Source of the DNA: Streptomyces sp. A0642
GTDB lineage: Bacteria > Actinomycetota > Actinomycetes > Streptomycetales > Streptomycetaceae
DNA: 64,000 nucleotides
Direction: 5' to 3'
NCBI RefSeq assembly: GCF_004795105.1
Contig: NZ_SSBL01000013.1
Location: forward strand, 1 to 64,000
Both the position numbers and the translations under genes were made by a program. Of the stretch, positions 18,187 to 27,094 are shown piece after piece. Numbering within the stretch: the stretch's first letter is position 1; every line of letters begins with the position of its first letter. The notes under the pieces are model-generated. The model searched no databases. It was not told where the DNA came from and saw nothing but the letters and a program-made list of their open reading frames with translations.

Positions 18187-19565
18187 GCGCGACGGTGCGG
18201 GCCACCTGGGTCCAGCCCGAGGACCTCGTGGGACACGAGTTGCGGCAGGCGGCCGAGGACGGGCGGGACGTCCGGGACATCGAGCGCCGGTGGTACGAGG
18301 CCGGCGGCTCCCCCGCCCCGGACCGCGCGGGCGCTTCCGAGCCTCCGGCCCCTCCCGGGCTGCGCGCGGTCGCCGGACGCCTGCTCGACGAACTCGCCCT
18401 GCTGGAGTCGCCGCTGGCCGACGACGAACCGACCGGCCTCGAAGCGGTCCGGGCCGCCTGCCCGCACTGGCCGGCCCCCCGCACGGAGCCGTCCGCCGTG
18501 GGGCGCGAGCGGCTGCACGCGGCCTGGCTGGGCCGCGCCGCCGGCTGCCTGCTCGGCAAGCCGGTCGAGAAGCTGCCGCTGGAGGGCATCCGCGCCCTGG
18601 CCCGCGCCACCGGGAACTGGCCGCTGAGCACCTGGCTCACCGCCCGCGGCGTGCCCCCGGCGCTGGCCGCCACCTACCCCTGGAACCGCCGTTCCGCGGC
18701 CACCTCGCTGGCCGAGAACATCGACGGGATGCCCGAGGACGACGACCTCAACCACCCACTGCTCACCGTCCTGTTGCTCCAGCGGCACGGAGCCGCGTTC
18801 ACCACCGCCGACCTCGCCCGGCTCTGGCTGGAGGAGCTCCCGGCCGGCCGGACGTTCACCGCCGAGCGGGTCGCGTACCGCAATCTGCTCGACGGCTTCG
18901 AGCCTCCGGACACCGCCCGCCACCGCAACCCGTTCCGGGAGTGGATCGGGGCGCAGATCCGTGCCGACGTGCACGGCTGGACCCACCCCGGCGACCCGGC
19001 CGCGGCGGCGGAGCAGGCACACCGCGACGCGGTCCTCACCCACACCGGGAACGGGGTGTACGGCGCGATGTTCACCGCGGCGGCGCTCGCCGAGGCGGCC
19101 GGCGGCGAAACCGATGTGCACGGGTGCCTCGCGGCCGGCCTGCGCGTGGTCCCGCCGCGGTCACGATTCGCCCAGGCGGTCCGGGACGGCGTCGCCGCGG
19201 CCCGCGAGGAGCACCGCTTCGATTCCGTCGTCGACCGGCTGCACGCGGCGTACGGCCGGTACCACTGGGTGCATGTGCTGCCCAACGCGGCTCTGCTCAC
19301 CGCCGCCCTCACCCATGCCGACGGTGACTTCACCGGCTCCATCTGCCGTGCGGTGTCCGGCGGCTGGGACACCGACTCCAACGGGGCGACCGCAGGTTCG
19401 CTCGCCGGGCTGCTGGCCGGGCGGCCGGACGCGCTGCCCGACCGGTGGACCGCCCCGCTGAAGAACCGGCTCGCCACATCCGTCACCGGTTTCGACTCGG
19501 TCGGCTTCGACACTCTCGCCGACCTGACCCACCGGCTCACCCACGAGGAGGCACTCCGCCCATGA
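18183..19565 (+). CDS. ADP-ribosylglycohydrolase family protein, paralogue 4 (diverged)
   Basis: A 460-residue protein starting with GTG inside the previous stop (GTGA). About 115 residues precede the DraG-like fold, including VRATWVQPEDLVGHELRQAAEDG, a region not present in the other three. The first motif reads AAWLGRAAGCLLGKPVE, where the usual Asp after Gly is Cys; the second reads E185-D186-D187-D188; the last is intact, SGGWDTDSNGA with D396 and D398. Such proteins are annotated as ADP-ribosylglycohydrolases in Streptomyces, but the altered first shell suggests a different substrate or metal. The kinase gene follows with an ATGA overlap. Confidence 0.85.
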   Translation: MSATVRATWVQPEDLVGHELRQAAEDGRDVRDIERRWYEAGGSPAPDRAGASEPPAPPGLRAVAGRLLDELALLESPLADDEPTGLEAVRAACPHWPAPRTEPSAVGRERLHAAWLGRAAGCLLGKPVEKLPLEGIRALARATGNWPLSTWLTARGVPPALAATYPWNRRSAATSLAENIDGMPEDDDLNHPLLTVLLLQRHGAAFTTADLARLWLEELPAGRTFTAERVAYRNLLDGFEPPDTARHRNPFREWIGAQIRADVHGWTHPGDPAAAAEQAHRDAVLTHTGNGVYGAMFTAAALAEAAGGETDVHGCLAAGLRVVPPRSRFAQAVRDGVAAAREEHRFDSVVDRLHAAYGRYHWVHVLPNAALLTAALTHADGDFTGSICRAVSGGWDTDSNGATAGSLAGLLAGRPDALPDRWTAPLKNRLATSVTGFDSVGFDTLADLTHRLTHEEALRP

Positions 19566-20446
19566 CCAACGTCGCGGTGCTCGGCAGCACCAATATGGAT
19601 CTTGTGGCCTACGTCGACCGCGCCCCCGAGCTCGGGGAGACCGTCACGGGACGGGAGTTCCGCACCGTTCCCGGCGGCAAGGGCGCCAACCAGGCCGTCG
19701 CCGCCGCCCGCGCGGGGGCCGAGGTGCTGATGATCGGCGCGGTCGGCGACGACGAGTACGGCGTCCGGATGCGGGAGAACCTGGAGCACTCGGGCGTCGA
19801 CACCGACCTGCTGCACACCGCCGAAGGGCCCAGCGGCACCGCGCACATCGTGGTCGACGGCAAGGGCTCCAACGCGATCGTGGTGATCCCCGGCGCCAAC
19901 GGCACCGTCACCTCGCTCGGGCCGGGCGAGATCGCCGCCATCTCCGGCGCCGATCTGCTGCTGCTCCAGCTGGAACTGCCGCTGTCGGCAGTCCTCGAAG
20001 GGGCCCGCGCCGGTCACGCCCAGGGGGTGCGGACCGTCCTCACCCCCTCCCCCGTACAGCCGCTGCCCGCCGAACTCCTCGACTGCGTCGATCTGCTGAT
20101 CCCGAACGAGCACGAGGCGGCCGAACTGTCGGGGCACGCCGAACCGCACGCCGCGGCCGAGGTCCTGCTCAGCCAGGTGCCGGCGGTCGTCATCACGCTC
20201 GGTTCCAAGGGCTGCCTGTACGCGGCACGGGGCAGCCGGGCCGTCCACTTCCCGGCCCCCGACGTGACCGCCGTCGACACCACCGGCGCCGGGGACACCT
20301 TCGTCGGCACGCTCGCCGTGGCGCTCGGCGAGGGGCGTCCGGTGCCGCAGGCCATCGCCTGGGCCTCGTCGGCCGCCGCGCTCTGCGTGCAGAGACCCGG
20401 GGCCTCGGTCTCCATGCCGTACCGCACCGAGATCGACGGCGCATGA
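19562..20446 (+). CDS. PfkB-family carbohydrate kinase, ribokinase type
   Basis: A 294-residue sugar kinase that transfers phosphate from ATP to the hydroxymethyl of a sugar or nucleoside. PfkB signature 1 is seen at GGKGANQAVAAARAG (residues 39-53) and signature 2 at DTTGAGDTFVG, including the catalytic Asp of the GAGD motif. The N-terminus VLGSTNMDLVAYVDR is typical of ribokinase. The start overlaps the stop of ADP-ribosylglycohydrolase paralogue 4 (ATGA). Next to glycohydrolases that would free ribose or an ADP-ribosyl group, ribose phosphorylation is an attractive role, but this is inference from context. Confidence 0.88.
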   Translation: MTNVAVLGSTNMDLVAYVDRAPELGETVTGREFRTVPGGKGANQAVAAARAGAEVLMIGAVGDDEYGVRMRENLEHSGVDTDLLHTAEGPSGTAHIVVDGKGSNAIVVIPGANGTVTSLGPGEIAAISGADLLLLQLELPLSAVLEGARAGHAQGVRTVLTPSPVQPLPAELLDCVDLLIPNEHEAAELSGHAEPHAAAEVLLSQVPAVVITLGSKGCLYAARGSRAVHFPAPDVTAVDTTGAGDTFVGTLAVALGEGRPVPQAIAWASSAAALCVQRPGASVSMPYRTEIDGA

Positions 20447-21642
20447 GCGCCCCGGGAGCGGCGCCCCTCACCGGGCTGCGGGTCATCGATCTCGCCACGC
20501 TGTTCGCGGGCCCTCTCTGCGCGACCATGCTGGGCGACTTCGGCGCCGACGTGATCAAGGTGGAGCATCCGGACAAGCCCGATCCGTCGCGGGGCCATGG
20601 CCCGGCGAAGGACGGCGTCGGCCTGTGGTGGAAGCTGCTGGGCCGCAACAAGCGCAATCTCACGCTCGATCTCTCCTGCCCCGGGGGCCGCGACCTGCTG
20701 TTGCGGCTCGCCGCCGACACCGACGTGATCATCGAGAACTTCCGGCCGGGCACGCTGGAGCGGTGGGGGCTCGGGCCGGCGGAACTGCACGCCGTCAATC
20801 CGCGGCTGGTGCTGGTCCGGGTCACGGGCTTCGGCCAGTTCGGCCCGTACGCGCACCGGCCCGGCTTCGGCACGCTCGCGGAGGCGATGAGCGGGTTCGC
20901 GGCGATCACCGGGGAACCGGACGGCCCGCCGACGCTGCCGCCGTTCGGTCTCGCCGACTCGATCGCGGCGCTCGCCACGTCGTTCGCGGTGATGGCCGCG
21001 CTGGCCGGCCGGGACCGCACGGGTGCGGGCCAGGTCGTCGACATGGCGATCATCGAGCCGATCCTGATGGTGCTCGGCCCCCAGCCGCTCTGGTACGACC
21101 AGCTCGGCTACGTCCAGCCGCGCACCGGCAACCGTTCGCGCAACAACGCCCCGCGCAACACCTACCGCACCTCGGACGGGCACTGGGTGGCCGTCTCCAC
21201 CTCGGCGCAGTCCGTCGCGGAGCGGGTGATGCGCCTGGTGGGGCGCGCGGAGCTGATCGACGAGCCGTGGTTCGCCTCCGGCGCCACGCGGGCCGAGCAC
21301 AGCGACGAGCTCGACGAGGCGGTCGGCCACTGGATCGGGCGGCGCACCCGGGAGGAGGCGGTCTCCGCGTTCGAGAAGGCGGAGGCGGCCATCGCACCCA
21401 TCCACGACATCCGTGACGTGATGGAGGATCCGCAGTACCGCGCCCTGGACTCCGTCACGGAGGTCGACGACCCGGAACTGGGCCCGCTGAGGATGCAGAA
21501 CGTCCTGTTCCGGCTGTCGGCGACGCCGGGGTCGATCCGCTGGGCCGGGCGTCCGCACGGCGCCGACACGGCCGACATCCTCACCGGCCTCGGTCTGAGC
21601 GGCGCGGAGATCGAGGCACTGCGTGCGGAGCGTGTCCTGTGA
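20443..21642 (+). CDS. Family III CoA-transferase (CaiB/BaiF/formyl-CoA transferase type)
   Basis: A 399-residue enzyme that moves CoA between carboxylic acids. Seen: TGLRVIDLATLFAGPLC at the N-terminus, GDFGADVIKVEHP, NKRNLTLDLSCPGG, the ENFRPGTLERWGLG segment, and the probable catalytic Asp200 in GQVVDMAIIEP. Length is typical. The ATG overlaps the kinase stop (ATGA), and the lyase gene starts at the stop of this one (GTGA). Pairing of a CoA-transferase with a CitE-like lyase usually serves catabolism of a C4-C6 hydroxy acid through its CoA ester; how this fits the upstream hydrolases is unknown. Confidence 0.92.
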   Translation: MSAPGAAPLTGLRVIDLATLFAGPLCATMLGDFGADVIKVEHPDKPDPSRGHGPAKDGVGLWWKLLGRNKRNLTLDLSCPGGRDLLLRLAADTDVIIENFRPGTLERWGLGPAELHAVNPRLVLVRVTGFGQFGPYAHRPGFGTLAEAMSGFAAITGEPDGPPTLPPFGLADSIAALATSFAVMAALAGRDRTGAGQVVDMAIIEPILMVLGPQPLWYDQLGYVQPRTGNRSRNNAPRNTYRTSDGHWVAVSTSAQSVAERVMRLVGRAELIDEPWFASGATRAEHSDELDEAVGHWIGRRTREEAVSAFEKAEAAIAPIHDIRDVMEDPQYRALDSVTEVDDPELGPLRMQNVLFRLSATPGSIRWAGRPHGADTADILTGLGLSGAEIEALRAERVL

Positions 21643-22451
21643 CCGCCGAGACCCCGCTGACCTGGCTGTACGTGCCCGGCGACCGGCCGGACGTGGTGCG
21701 CAAGGCCTGCGATGCGGGGGCGGACGCGGTGATCGTCGACCTGGAGGACGCGGTCGCCCCCGACCGCAAGGAGTACGCGCGCTCGGCCACCGTCGAACTG
21801 CTCGGCGAACCGGCTTCCCCCGAGGCGGTGCCGGTCCATGTCCGGGTCAACGACGAGACGGACGTGCTGGCCCTGGCGGGGCTGCCGGGGCTCGCCGGGC
21901 TGCGGCTGCCGAAGATCACGCATGCCGCGTCCGTCCACCACATCGCGGCGCTGGCCCCCGGCGTCGCGCTCTGTCCGCTGCTGGAGTCGGCACTCGGGAT
22001 CGAGCACGCGTACACGGTGGCCAGCGCCCATCCGCAGGTCCGTTCCGTGGCCCTCGGGGAGGCAGACCTCCGGGCGGACCTGGGGGTACGGGACGATGCC
22101 GGGCTCGACTGGTCGCGCAGCCGGGTGGTGGTCGCGGCCCGGGCGGCCGGGCTGGCCCCGCCCATCCAGTCGGTCTTCCCGGACGTCCGGGACATGGACG
22201 GTCTGTGGGCGTCCTGCGCGCACGGGCGGGCGCTCGGCTTCCTCGGCCGGGCGGCGATCCACCCGCGACAGCTCCCGGTCATCGAGCGGGCGTTCCGGCC
22301 GACGCCGCAGGAGGTCGAGGCGGCGCAGGAGATCATCGAGGCGGCCCGCCTCCAGGCGGGGGCGCTGGCCCTCCCCGACGGCCGCTTCGTGGACGCGGCG
22401 GTGGTCGCCCAGGCCCACCGCACGCTGTCCCTGGCCGGTCGGGCGCGGTGA
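21639..22451 (+). CDS. HpcH/HpaI-type CoA ester lyase (CitE-like)
   Basis: A 270-residue TIM-barrel lyase related to citrate lyase beta subunit and malyl-CoA/citramalyl-CoA lyases. The family N-terminus LYVPGDRPDVVRKACDAGADAV and the metal-binding segment VIVDLEDAVAPDRKEYAR are seen, followed by the conserved Arg in VHVRVND, the catalytic Glu in LLESALGI and the GRAAIHPRQL motif. It cleaves an acyl-CoA into acetyl-CoA or propionyl-CoA plus a 2-oxo acid in studied relatives. It starts with GTG overlapping the CoA-transferase stop, is the last gene of the operon and is followed by a strong hairpin. Confidence 0.92.
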   Translation: MTAETPLTWLYVPGDRPDVVRKACDAGADAVIVDLEDAVAPDRKEYARSATVELLGEPASPEAVPVHVRVNDETDVLALAGLPGLAGLRLPKITHAASVHHIAALAPGVALCPLLESALGIEHAYTVASAHPQVRSVALGEADLRADLGVRDDAGLDWSRSRVVVAARAAGLAPPIQSVFPDVRDMDGLWASCAHGRALGFLGRAAIHPRQLPVIERAFRPTPQEVEAAQEIIEAARLQAGALALPDGRFVDAAVVAQAHRTLSLAGRAR

Positions 22452-22619
22452 GCGGTTCGCGGGGGCGGGGGCCCGGCAACGGTGGGCGGGCGCGCCCCGC
22501 CCGCCCCCTTCCTCGATCGCCGGACTGGCGTGACCGGCGCCCGCGCGAGGAGGCGCCAAGCCGGTCGCCGTGCGGGGAGCGAGGACGCCCCCACCCGCGG
22601 GACGCGGGGGGGCGCACAC

Positions 22620-22656
22620 GACGAGGGGCCGCCGAGTCGTTCGGCGGCCCCTCGTC
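22620..22656. terminator. Perfect 16-bp hairpin between the seven-gene operon and lgt
   Basis: GACGAGGGGCCGCCGA and its exact complement flank the loop GTCGT. It lies 168 bases after the lyase stop and 19 bases before the lgt stop on the other strand, so it can end both transcripts. The 168-base spacer before it is C-rich and shows no gene. Confidence 0.85.
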
Positions 22657-22675
22657 ATCGCGTGCTGCGGCGGCG

Positions 22676-23632
22676 TCAGCCCTTGGCCGTCTCCGCCTCG
22701 CCGTTCGTCTTGGGCGCGTCCTCGTCTGCGTCGGCGTCGGCGTCGGCCTCGGCCGGCTTGGCCTCGCCGGACTCCGCGTCCTCCCCGTCCACCGCGTCCG
22801 GCGCCTCGGGCGCCTCGGGCGCCTCGGGCTCGACGATCTCCTCGCGCCCCGGCCGTACCTTCGCCGAGACCACGATGTACGTCACCGCCAGGACGAACAT
22901 GATCAATGCGGTCCACACGTTCAGACGCAGGCCCAGGATGTGGTGGGCCTCGTCGACGCGCATGTACTCGATCCAGGCGCGGCCCGCACAGTACGCGGCG
23001 ACGTACAGCGCGAACGCCCGTCCGTGTCCGAGCTTGAACCGGCGGTCCGCCCAGACCACCAGGAGCGCCACGCCGATGCACCACAGCGACTCGTACAGGA
23101 AGGTGGGGTGGTAGGTGCCGGCGACCCGGTTGGGGCCCTCGCTGATCTTCAGCGCCCACGGGACGTCGGTCGCCCTGCCGTACAGCTCCTGGTTGAACCA
23201 GTTGCCCCAGCGGCCGCAGGCCTGGGCGAGGGCGATGCCGGGCGCGAGCGCGTCGGCCCAGGCGGGCAGCGGGATCCCGCGGCGGCGGCAGCCGATCCAG
23301 GCCCCGACCGCGCCGAGCGCGATCGCACCCCAGATGCCGAGGCCGCCCTGCCAGATCTTGAAGGCGTCGACCCAGTTCTCACCGTCGCTGAAGTACAGCT
23401 GGTAGTCGGTGATGACGTGGTAGAGCCTGCCGCCGACGAGGCCGAAGGGGACGGCCCAGACGGCGATGTCGGCCACGGTGCCGGCTCGGCCGCCCCGGGC
23501 GATCCAGCGCTTGTTGCCGAACCAGACGGCGACGAAGACACCGATGATGATGCAGAACGCGTAGCCGCGGAGCGGGATCGGTCCGAGATCGATCACGCCG
23601 GTCGACGGGCTGGGAATGTAGGCAAGGTTCAT
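22676..23632 (-). CDS. lgt: Phosphatidylglycerol--prolipoprotein diacylglyceryl transferase
   Basis: A 318-residue inner-membrane enzyme that attaches diacylglycerol from phosphatidylglycerol to the lipobox Cys of prolipoproteins. Seen: the N-terminal IPSPSTGVIDLGPIPLRGYA, about seven hydrophobic segments, and the Lgt signature GRWGNWFNQELYG with the essential Arg/Asn region. After residue about 268 it carries a non-membrane acidic tail with EAP triplets and ADADADAD repeats (about 50 residues), which many actinobacterial Lgt proteins have and E. coli lacks. The ATG at 23632 directly precedes the conserved N-terminus. It is followed upstream by the DsbA-like gene on the same strand. Confidence 0.97.
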   Translation of the reverse strand: MNLAYIPSPSTGVIDLGPIPLRGYAFCIIIGVFVAVWFGNKRWIARGGRAGTVADIAVWAVPFGLVGGRLYHVITDYQLYFSDGENWVDAFKIWQGGLGIWGAIALGAVGAWIGCRRRGIPLPAWADALAPGIALAQACGRWGNWFNQELYGRATDVPWALKISEGPNRVAGTYHPTFLYESLWCIGVALLVVWADRRFKLGHGRAFALYVAAYCAGRAWIEYMRVDEAHHILGLRLNVWTALIMFVLAVTYIVVSAKVRPGREEIVEPEAPEAPEAPDAVDGEDAESGEAKPAEADADADADEDAPKTNGEAETAKG

Positions 23633-23729
23633 GGCACGGTCGACGCTACCCTGCCGGGCGGGACGTACGGCAACCCGCCCGGCAACGTCTGGGTAACGAG
23701 CGGCCCTCGATCCCCCGGTCGCCCGCCCC

Positions 23730-24557
23730 TCAGGAGCCCGAGGGGGCGGGCGTGACCGTGCCCGGCTTCTTGCCCTTGTTGGCTTCGGCGACCCACTTCT
23801 TCAGGTTGGCCACGGTGATCGGCTCGTTCCCCTTCTTGGGGAAGATCGACTCACCGTTGAGCAGCGCCGTCGGTGTGCCCTGGAATCCGCCGTTCTGGAA
23901 GGCGGTGTTCGACTTCTGCACCCAGGAGTCGTGGGCCCCGTCGTTCACACAGGCGCGGAACGCGGGCGTGTCGAGTCCGTCGACCTTCTTGGACAGCTCG
24001 ATCAGCTTGTCGTTGTCACCGAAGGCGTCGTCGGACTCCTGCGGCTGGTTGCTGTACAGGACGTCGTGGTACGCGGGGAACTTGCCGGCGTCCTGGGCGC
24101 ACGCCGCCGCGTTGGCCGCCCTCAGCGAGCCGCTGCCGCCCATGTTGCCGTCGATCAGCGTGGCGAAGTGGTAGTCGACCTTGAGCTGCCCGTCCTGCTC
24201 CATCCGGTGGATCGTGTCCCGGAAGGCGTTCTCGAACTGGGCGCAGACCGGGCAGCGGAAGTCCTCCCAGACCGTGAGCGTCGACGGGGCGTCGTCCGCT
24301 CCCACCGGAATGGTCAGGCTGTCCTTGCCGGTGGCGCCGGACGGGGCGACGGCGGGACCCGACGCCTTGTCCTTGTCGCCCTTGCCGCCCGTGTTCGCCG
24401 CGATCAGGCCGACGACGGCGGCCAGTCCGAGGACTCCCACCACGGCCGCGGAGACGATCAGCGTGCGGCGGCGGCGCTCACGCGCCCTCGCCAGCTCGCG
24501 CTGCTGGTTCAGCCGGTCTCGCGCGGCCCTTTTTCCCTCTTGGTTCTTCTCGCTCAC
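23730..24557 (-). CDS. Membrane-anchored DsbA-like thioredoxin-fold protein
   Basis: A 275-residue protein with a basic N-terminus, one transmembrane anchor (about residues 32-52, TLIVSAAVVGVLGLAAVVGLIAA) and an extracytoplasmic thioredoxin-fold domain of the DsbA/DsbG type. The active site is CPVC in WEDFRCPVCAQFE and the cis-Pro is in GTPTALLNG. It probably forms or isomerises disulfides in exported proteins. I chose the GTG at 24557, since MSEKNQEGKRAARDRL is the family N-terminus; upstream sequence to 24611 is a terminator hairpin, not protein. It sits between trpA and lgt, all on the minus strand. Confidence 0.92.
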   Translation of the reverse strand: MSEKNQEGKRAARDRLNQQRELARARERRRRTLIVSAAVVGVLGLAAVVGLIAANTGGKGDKDKASGPAVAPSGATGKDSLTIPVGADDAPSTLTVWEDFRCPVCAQFENAFRDTIHRMEQDGQLKVDYHFATLIDGNMGGSGSLRAANAAACAQDAGKFPAYHDVLYSNQPQESDDAFGDNDKLIELSKKVDGLDTPAFRACVNDGAHDSWVQKSNTAFQNGGFQGTPTALLNGESIFPKKGNEPITVANLKKWVAEANKGKKPGTVTPAPSGS

Positions 24558-24571
24558 ACCCGCAGCAACGA

Positions 24572-24601
24572 ACCGGGGAGGCACTCGCGTGCCTCCCCGG
24601 T
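24572..24601 (-). terminator. Terminator of the trp gene cluster after trpA
   Basis: ACCGGGGAGGCAC and its exact complement form a 13-bp stem with tetraloop TCGC, 31 bases after the trpA stop and 14 bases before the DsbA-like start. It separates the trp genes from lgt-side genes. Confidence 0.8.
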
Positions 24602-24632
24602 CCCAGTCCACCCATTCGGGTGATCACGGATG

Positions 24633-25445
24633 TCAGCGCTTTCGAACACCTTCGGCCAGGTCGGCCGCCAGGGAACGGACGGCCGCCAGACCCGCCGCCT
24701 CGTCCGGGGCGTCGAGCATCCGCTTGACGAAGGCGGAGCCGACGATGACCCCGTCGGCGAAGCCGGCGACCTCGGTGGCCTGCTCGGCGTTCGAGACGCC
24801 GAGCCCGACGCAGACCGGGAGGTCCGTGGTGGCGCGGGTGCGCCGCACGAGGTCCTGGGCCTGCTCGCCGACGGAGACCCGGGTGCCGGTGACACCCATC
24901 AGGGACGCCGCGTAGACGAAGCCGGAGCCGGCCTCCGTGATGGTGGCGAGGCGCTCGTCCTTGCTGCTGGGCGCGACGACGAACACGGTCGCGAGACCGT
25001 GCTTGCCGGCGTGCTCGCGCCACAGCTCGGACTCCTGGACCGGGAGGTCGGGCAGGATGCACCCGGCTCCGCCGGCCTCGGCGAGTTCGGCGGTGAAGCG
25101 CTCGACGCCGTACCGGTCGATCGGGTTCCAGTACGTCATGACGAGGATCGGGATGCCGGTCGCCTCGTGCGCCTCGCGGACCGTGCGCATCACGTCGGCG
25201 ATCCGCACGCCACCGCGCAGGGCGATGTCGTCGGCCGTCTGGATCACGGGGCCGTCGAGCACGGGGTCGCTGTGGGGCAGCCCCACCTCGACGACGTCGG
25301 CGCCTCCGGCCGCCACGGCCTTGACGGCTTCGATGGCGCCGTCCACGGTCGGGAAGCCGGCGGGCAGGTACGCGATCAGCGCGGCCCGGTTCTCGGCCTT
25401 GGCCGCGGCGAGCGTGGTGTTCAGCAGTTCGATGTTGCCGCTCAC
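24633..25445 (-). CDS. trpA: Tryptophan synthase alpha chain
   Basis: A 270-residue TIM barrel that cleaves indole-3-glycerol phosphate to indole and glyceraldehyde 3-phosphate; indole passes through a tunnel to TrpB. The two catalytic acids are in [15 protein letters not shown] (Glu and Asp), and the phosphate loop is GVTGTR and GLGVSNAEQ. The GTG start overlaps the trpB stop (GTGA), so the two subunits are translationally coupled. The open frame extends upstream through trpB's antisense-free reading frame, but the family N-terminus and the overlap fix the start at 25445. Confidence 0.98.
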   Translation of the reverse strand: MSGNIELLNTTLAAAKAENRAALIAYLPAGFPTVDGAIEAVKAVAAGGADVVEVGLPHSDPVLDGPVIQTADDIALRGGVRIADVMRTVREAHEATGIPILVMTYWNPIDRYGVERFTAELAEAGGAGCILPDLPVQESELWREHAGKHGLATVFVVAPSSKDERLATITEAGSGFVYAASLMGVTGTRVSVGEQAQDLVRRTRATTDLPVCVGLGVSNAEQATEVAGFADGVIVGSAFVKRMLDAPDEAAGLAAVRSLAADLAEGVRKR

Positions 25446-26728
25446 TTGACGTCCCCCTCGATCTCGGCGCGATCGCTGTCCGCGTCGGCCTCGACGGCCG
25501 CGTCCGCGTCGTACAGACCGAAGTAGCGCGCCGCCGTGTCCATGTCCTTGTCGCCGCGGCCGGACAGGTTGACGAGGATCAGACCGTCCTTGCCGAGTTC
25601 CCTGCCGACCTCCAGGGCGCCGGCCAGCGCGTGGGCGCTCTCGATGGCAGGGATGATCCCCTCGGTGCGGGAGAGCAGGCGCAGCGCCTGCATGGCCGCG
25701 TCGTCGGTCACCGCGCGGTACTCGCCGCGGCCGATGTCCTTCAGGTACGCGTGCTCCGGACCGATGCCCGGGTAGTCCAGTCCGGCCGAGATGGAGTACG
25801 GCTCGGTGATCTGGCCCTCGTCGTCCTGGAGGACGTAACTGCGTGAGCCGTGCAGGATGCCGGGCTCGCCCTCGGTCAGGGTCGCCGCGTGCTCGCCGGT
25901 CTCCACCCCGTGCCCTGCGGGCTCGCAGCCGATGAGGCGGACGCCGGCGTCCTGGATGAGGGCGTGGAAGAGCCCGATGGCGTTGGAGCCGCCGCCGACG
26001 CAGGCGACCGCGGCGTCCGGCAGCCGGCCGGTCCTCTCCAGGATCTGCCGCCTGGCCTCCACGCCGATCACGCGGTGGAAGTCGCGGACCATCGCCGGGA
26101 AGGGGTGCGGGCCCGCGACCGTGCCGAAGAGGTAGTGGGTGCGGTCGACGTTGGCGACCCAGTCGCGGAACGCCTCGTTGATGGCGTCCTTGAGCGTGCG
26201 GGAGCCGGACTTCACGGCGATGACCTCGGCGCCGAGCATCCGCATGCGCGCCACGTTCAGCGCCTGCCGCTCGGTGTCGATCTCGCCCATGTAGATGGTG
26301 CATTCGAGGCCGAAGAGCGCGCACGCGGTCGCGGTCGCGACGCCGTGCTGGCCGGCTCCGGTCTCCGCGATGACGCGGGTCTTGCCCATGCGCTTGGTGA
26401 GCAGCGCCTGGCCCAGCACGTTGTTGATCTTGTGCGAGCCGGTGTGGTTGAGGTCCTCGCGCTTGAGGAAGATCCGGGCGCCGCCGGCGTGCTCGGCGAA
26501 GCGCTCGACCTCGGTCAGGGCGCTGGGCCGACCGGTGTAGTTCACCATGAGCTCGTTGAGCTCGGCGGCGAAGGCGGGGTCGGCCTTCGCCTTGTCGTAC
26601 TCGACGGCGACCTCGTCCACGGCGGCGACGAGCGCCTCCGGGATGAACTTTCCGCCGTACGCGCCGAAGTACCCCTCGGCGCTGGGAATCAGACCCTCCG
26701 GGTCCGGAATGAAGAAGTCGGACGACAT
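25442..26728 (-). CDS. trpB: Tryptophan synthase beta chain
   Basis: A 428-residue PLP enzyme that joins indole to serine-derived aminoacrylate to give L-tryptophan. The PLP lysine is in [10 protein letters not shown], the phosphate cup is [10 protein letters not shown], and the indole-pocket residues are in the usual places ([11 protein letters not shown]). Length is slightly longer than E. coli TrpB because of an N-terminal leader and a C-terminal tail rich in Asp/Ala ([15 protein letters not shown]). The ATG at 26728 is preceded by GGAG. It is followed by trpA with a 4-base overlap and preceded by the short trpM-like gene. Confidence 0.98.
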   Translation of the reverse strand: MSSDFFIPDPEGLIPSAEGYFGAYGGKFIPEALVAAVDEVAVEYDKAKADPAFAAELNELMVNYTGRPSALTEVERFAEHAGGARIFLKREDLNHTGSHKINNVLGQALLTKRMGKTRVIAETGAGQHGVATATACALFGLECTIYMGEIDTERQALNVARMRMLGAEVIAVKSGSRTLKDAINEAFRDWVANVDRTHYLFGTVAGPHPFPAMVRDFHRVIGVEARRQILERTGRLPDAAVACVGGGSNAIGLFHALIQDAGVRLIGCEPAGHGVETGEHAATLTEGEPGILHGSRSYVLQDDEGQITEPYSISAGLDYPGIGPEHAYLKDIGRGEYRAVTDDAAMQALRLLSRTEGIIPAIESAHALAGALEVGRELGKDGLILVNLSGRGDKDMDTAARYFGLYDADAAVEADADSDRAEIEGDVK

Positions 26729-26870
26729 CTCGACGTGCTCCTCGGCATGGCAGTGGGTGGGTTCACCGTATGCGCCGTGAGCGGAGCGCCGCCGCGGCCG
26801 TGGACGGCCGGGCGGTGCGGTCGTGCGGATCTCCGCCGGATGGGGCGGGGTACGACGGCCGGGGCTCGCT

Positions 26871-27086
26871 CTACTGCGCGGACCCCGTGCGCCATCGCAT
26901 GCCGTTGACCTGTCCGGGCTCGTCGCCGATCACGTACCGCACCCGCCGGCCGTGCACGCGGCGCGCGGGGGCGCGGCAGCCGCGCGGGCGGCAGCCACGC
27001 GCCAGCGGCGCGTGCGGGTTCCGGCCCGTGACCCCGGCGTGGCGCAGCCCCGCCCGGGGACGGCACGCGGAACGGTCGGCGGTCAC
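26871..27086 (-). CDS. trpM: Small TrpM-like modulator between trpC and trpB
   Basis: A 71-codon reading frame in the trpC-trpB gap. In S. coelicolor a small gene (called trpX or trpM, about 63 codons) lies at exactly this place and modulates tryptophan synthesis and differentiation; I name it by position and character, from memory, without alignment. Seen: an Arg/Cys-rich middle ([19 protein letters not shown]) followed by [16 protein letters not shown], which reads like a real beta-strand segment. The GTG at 27086 lies eight bases after the trpC stop; GGAG is 12 bases before it. Codon use fits coding sequence moderately. A longer minus-strand frame in the same place (26689-27168) looks like a shadow. 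The 142 bases between this gene and trpB hold no gene I can support. Confidence 0.6.
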   Translation of the reverse strand: MTADRSACRPRAGLRHAGVTGRNPHAPLARGCRPRGCRAPARRVHGRRVRYVIGDEPGQVNGMRWRTGSAQ

Positions 27087-27094
27087 GGGTGCGG

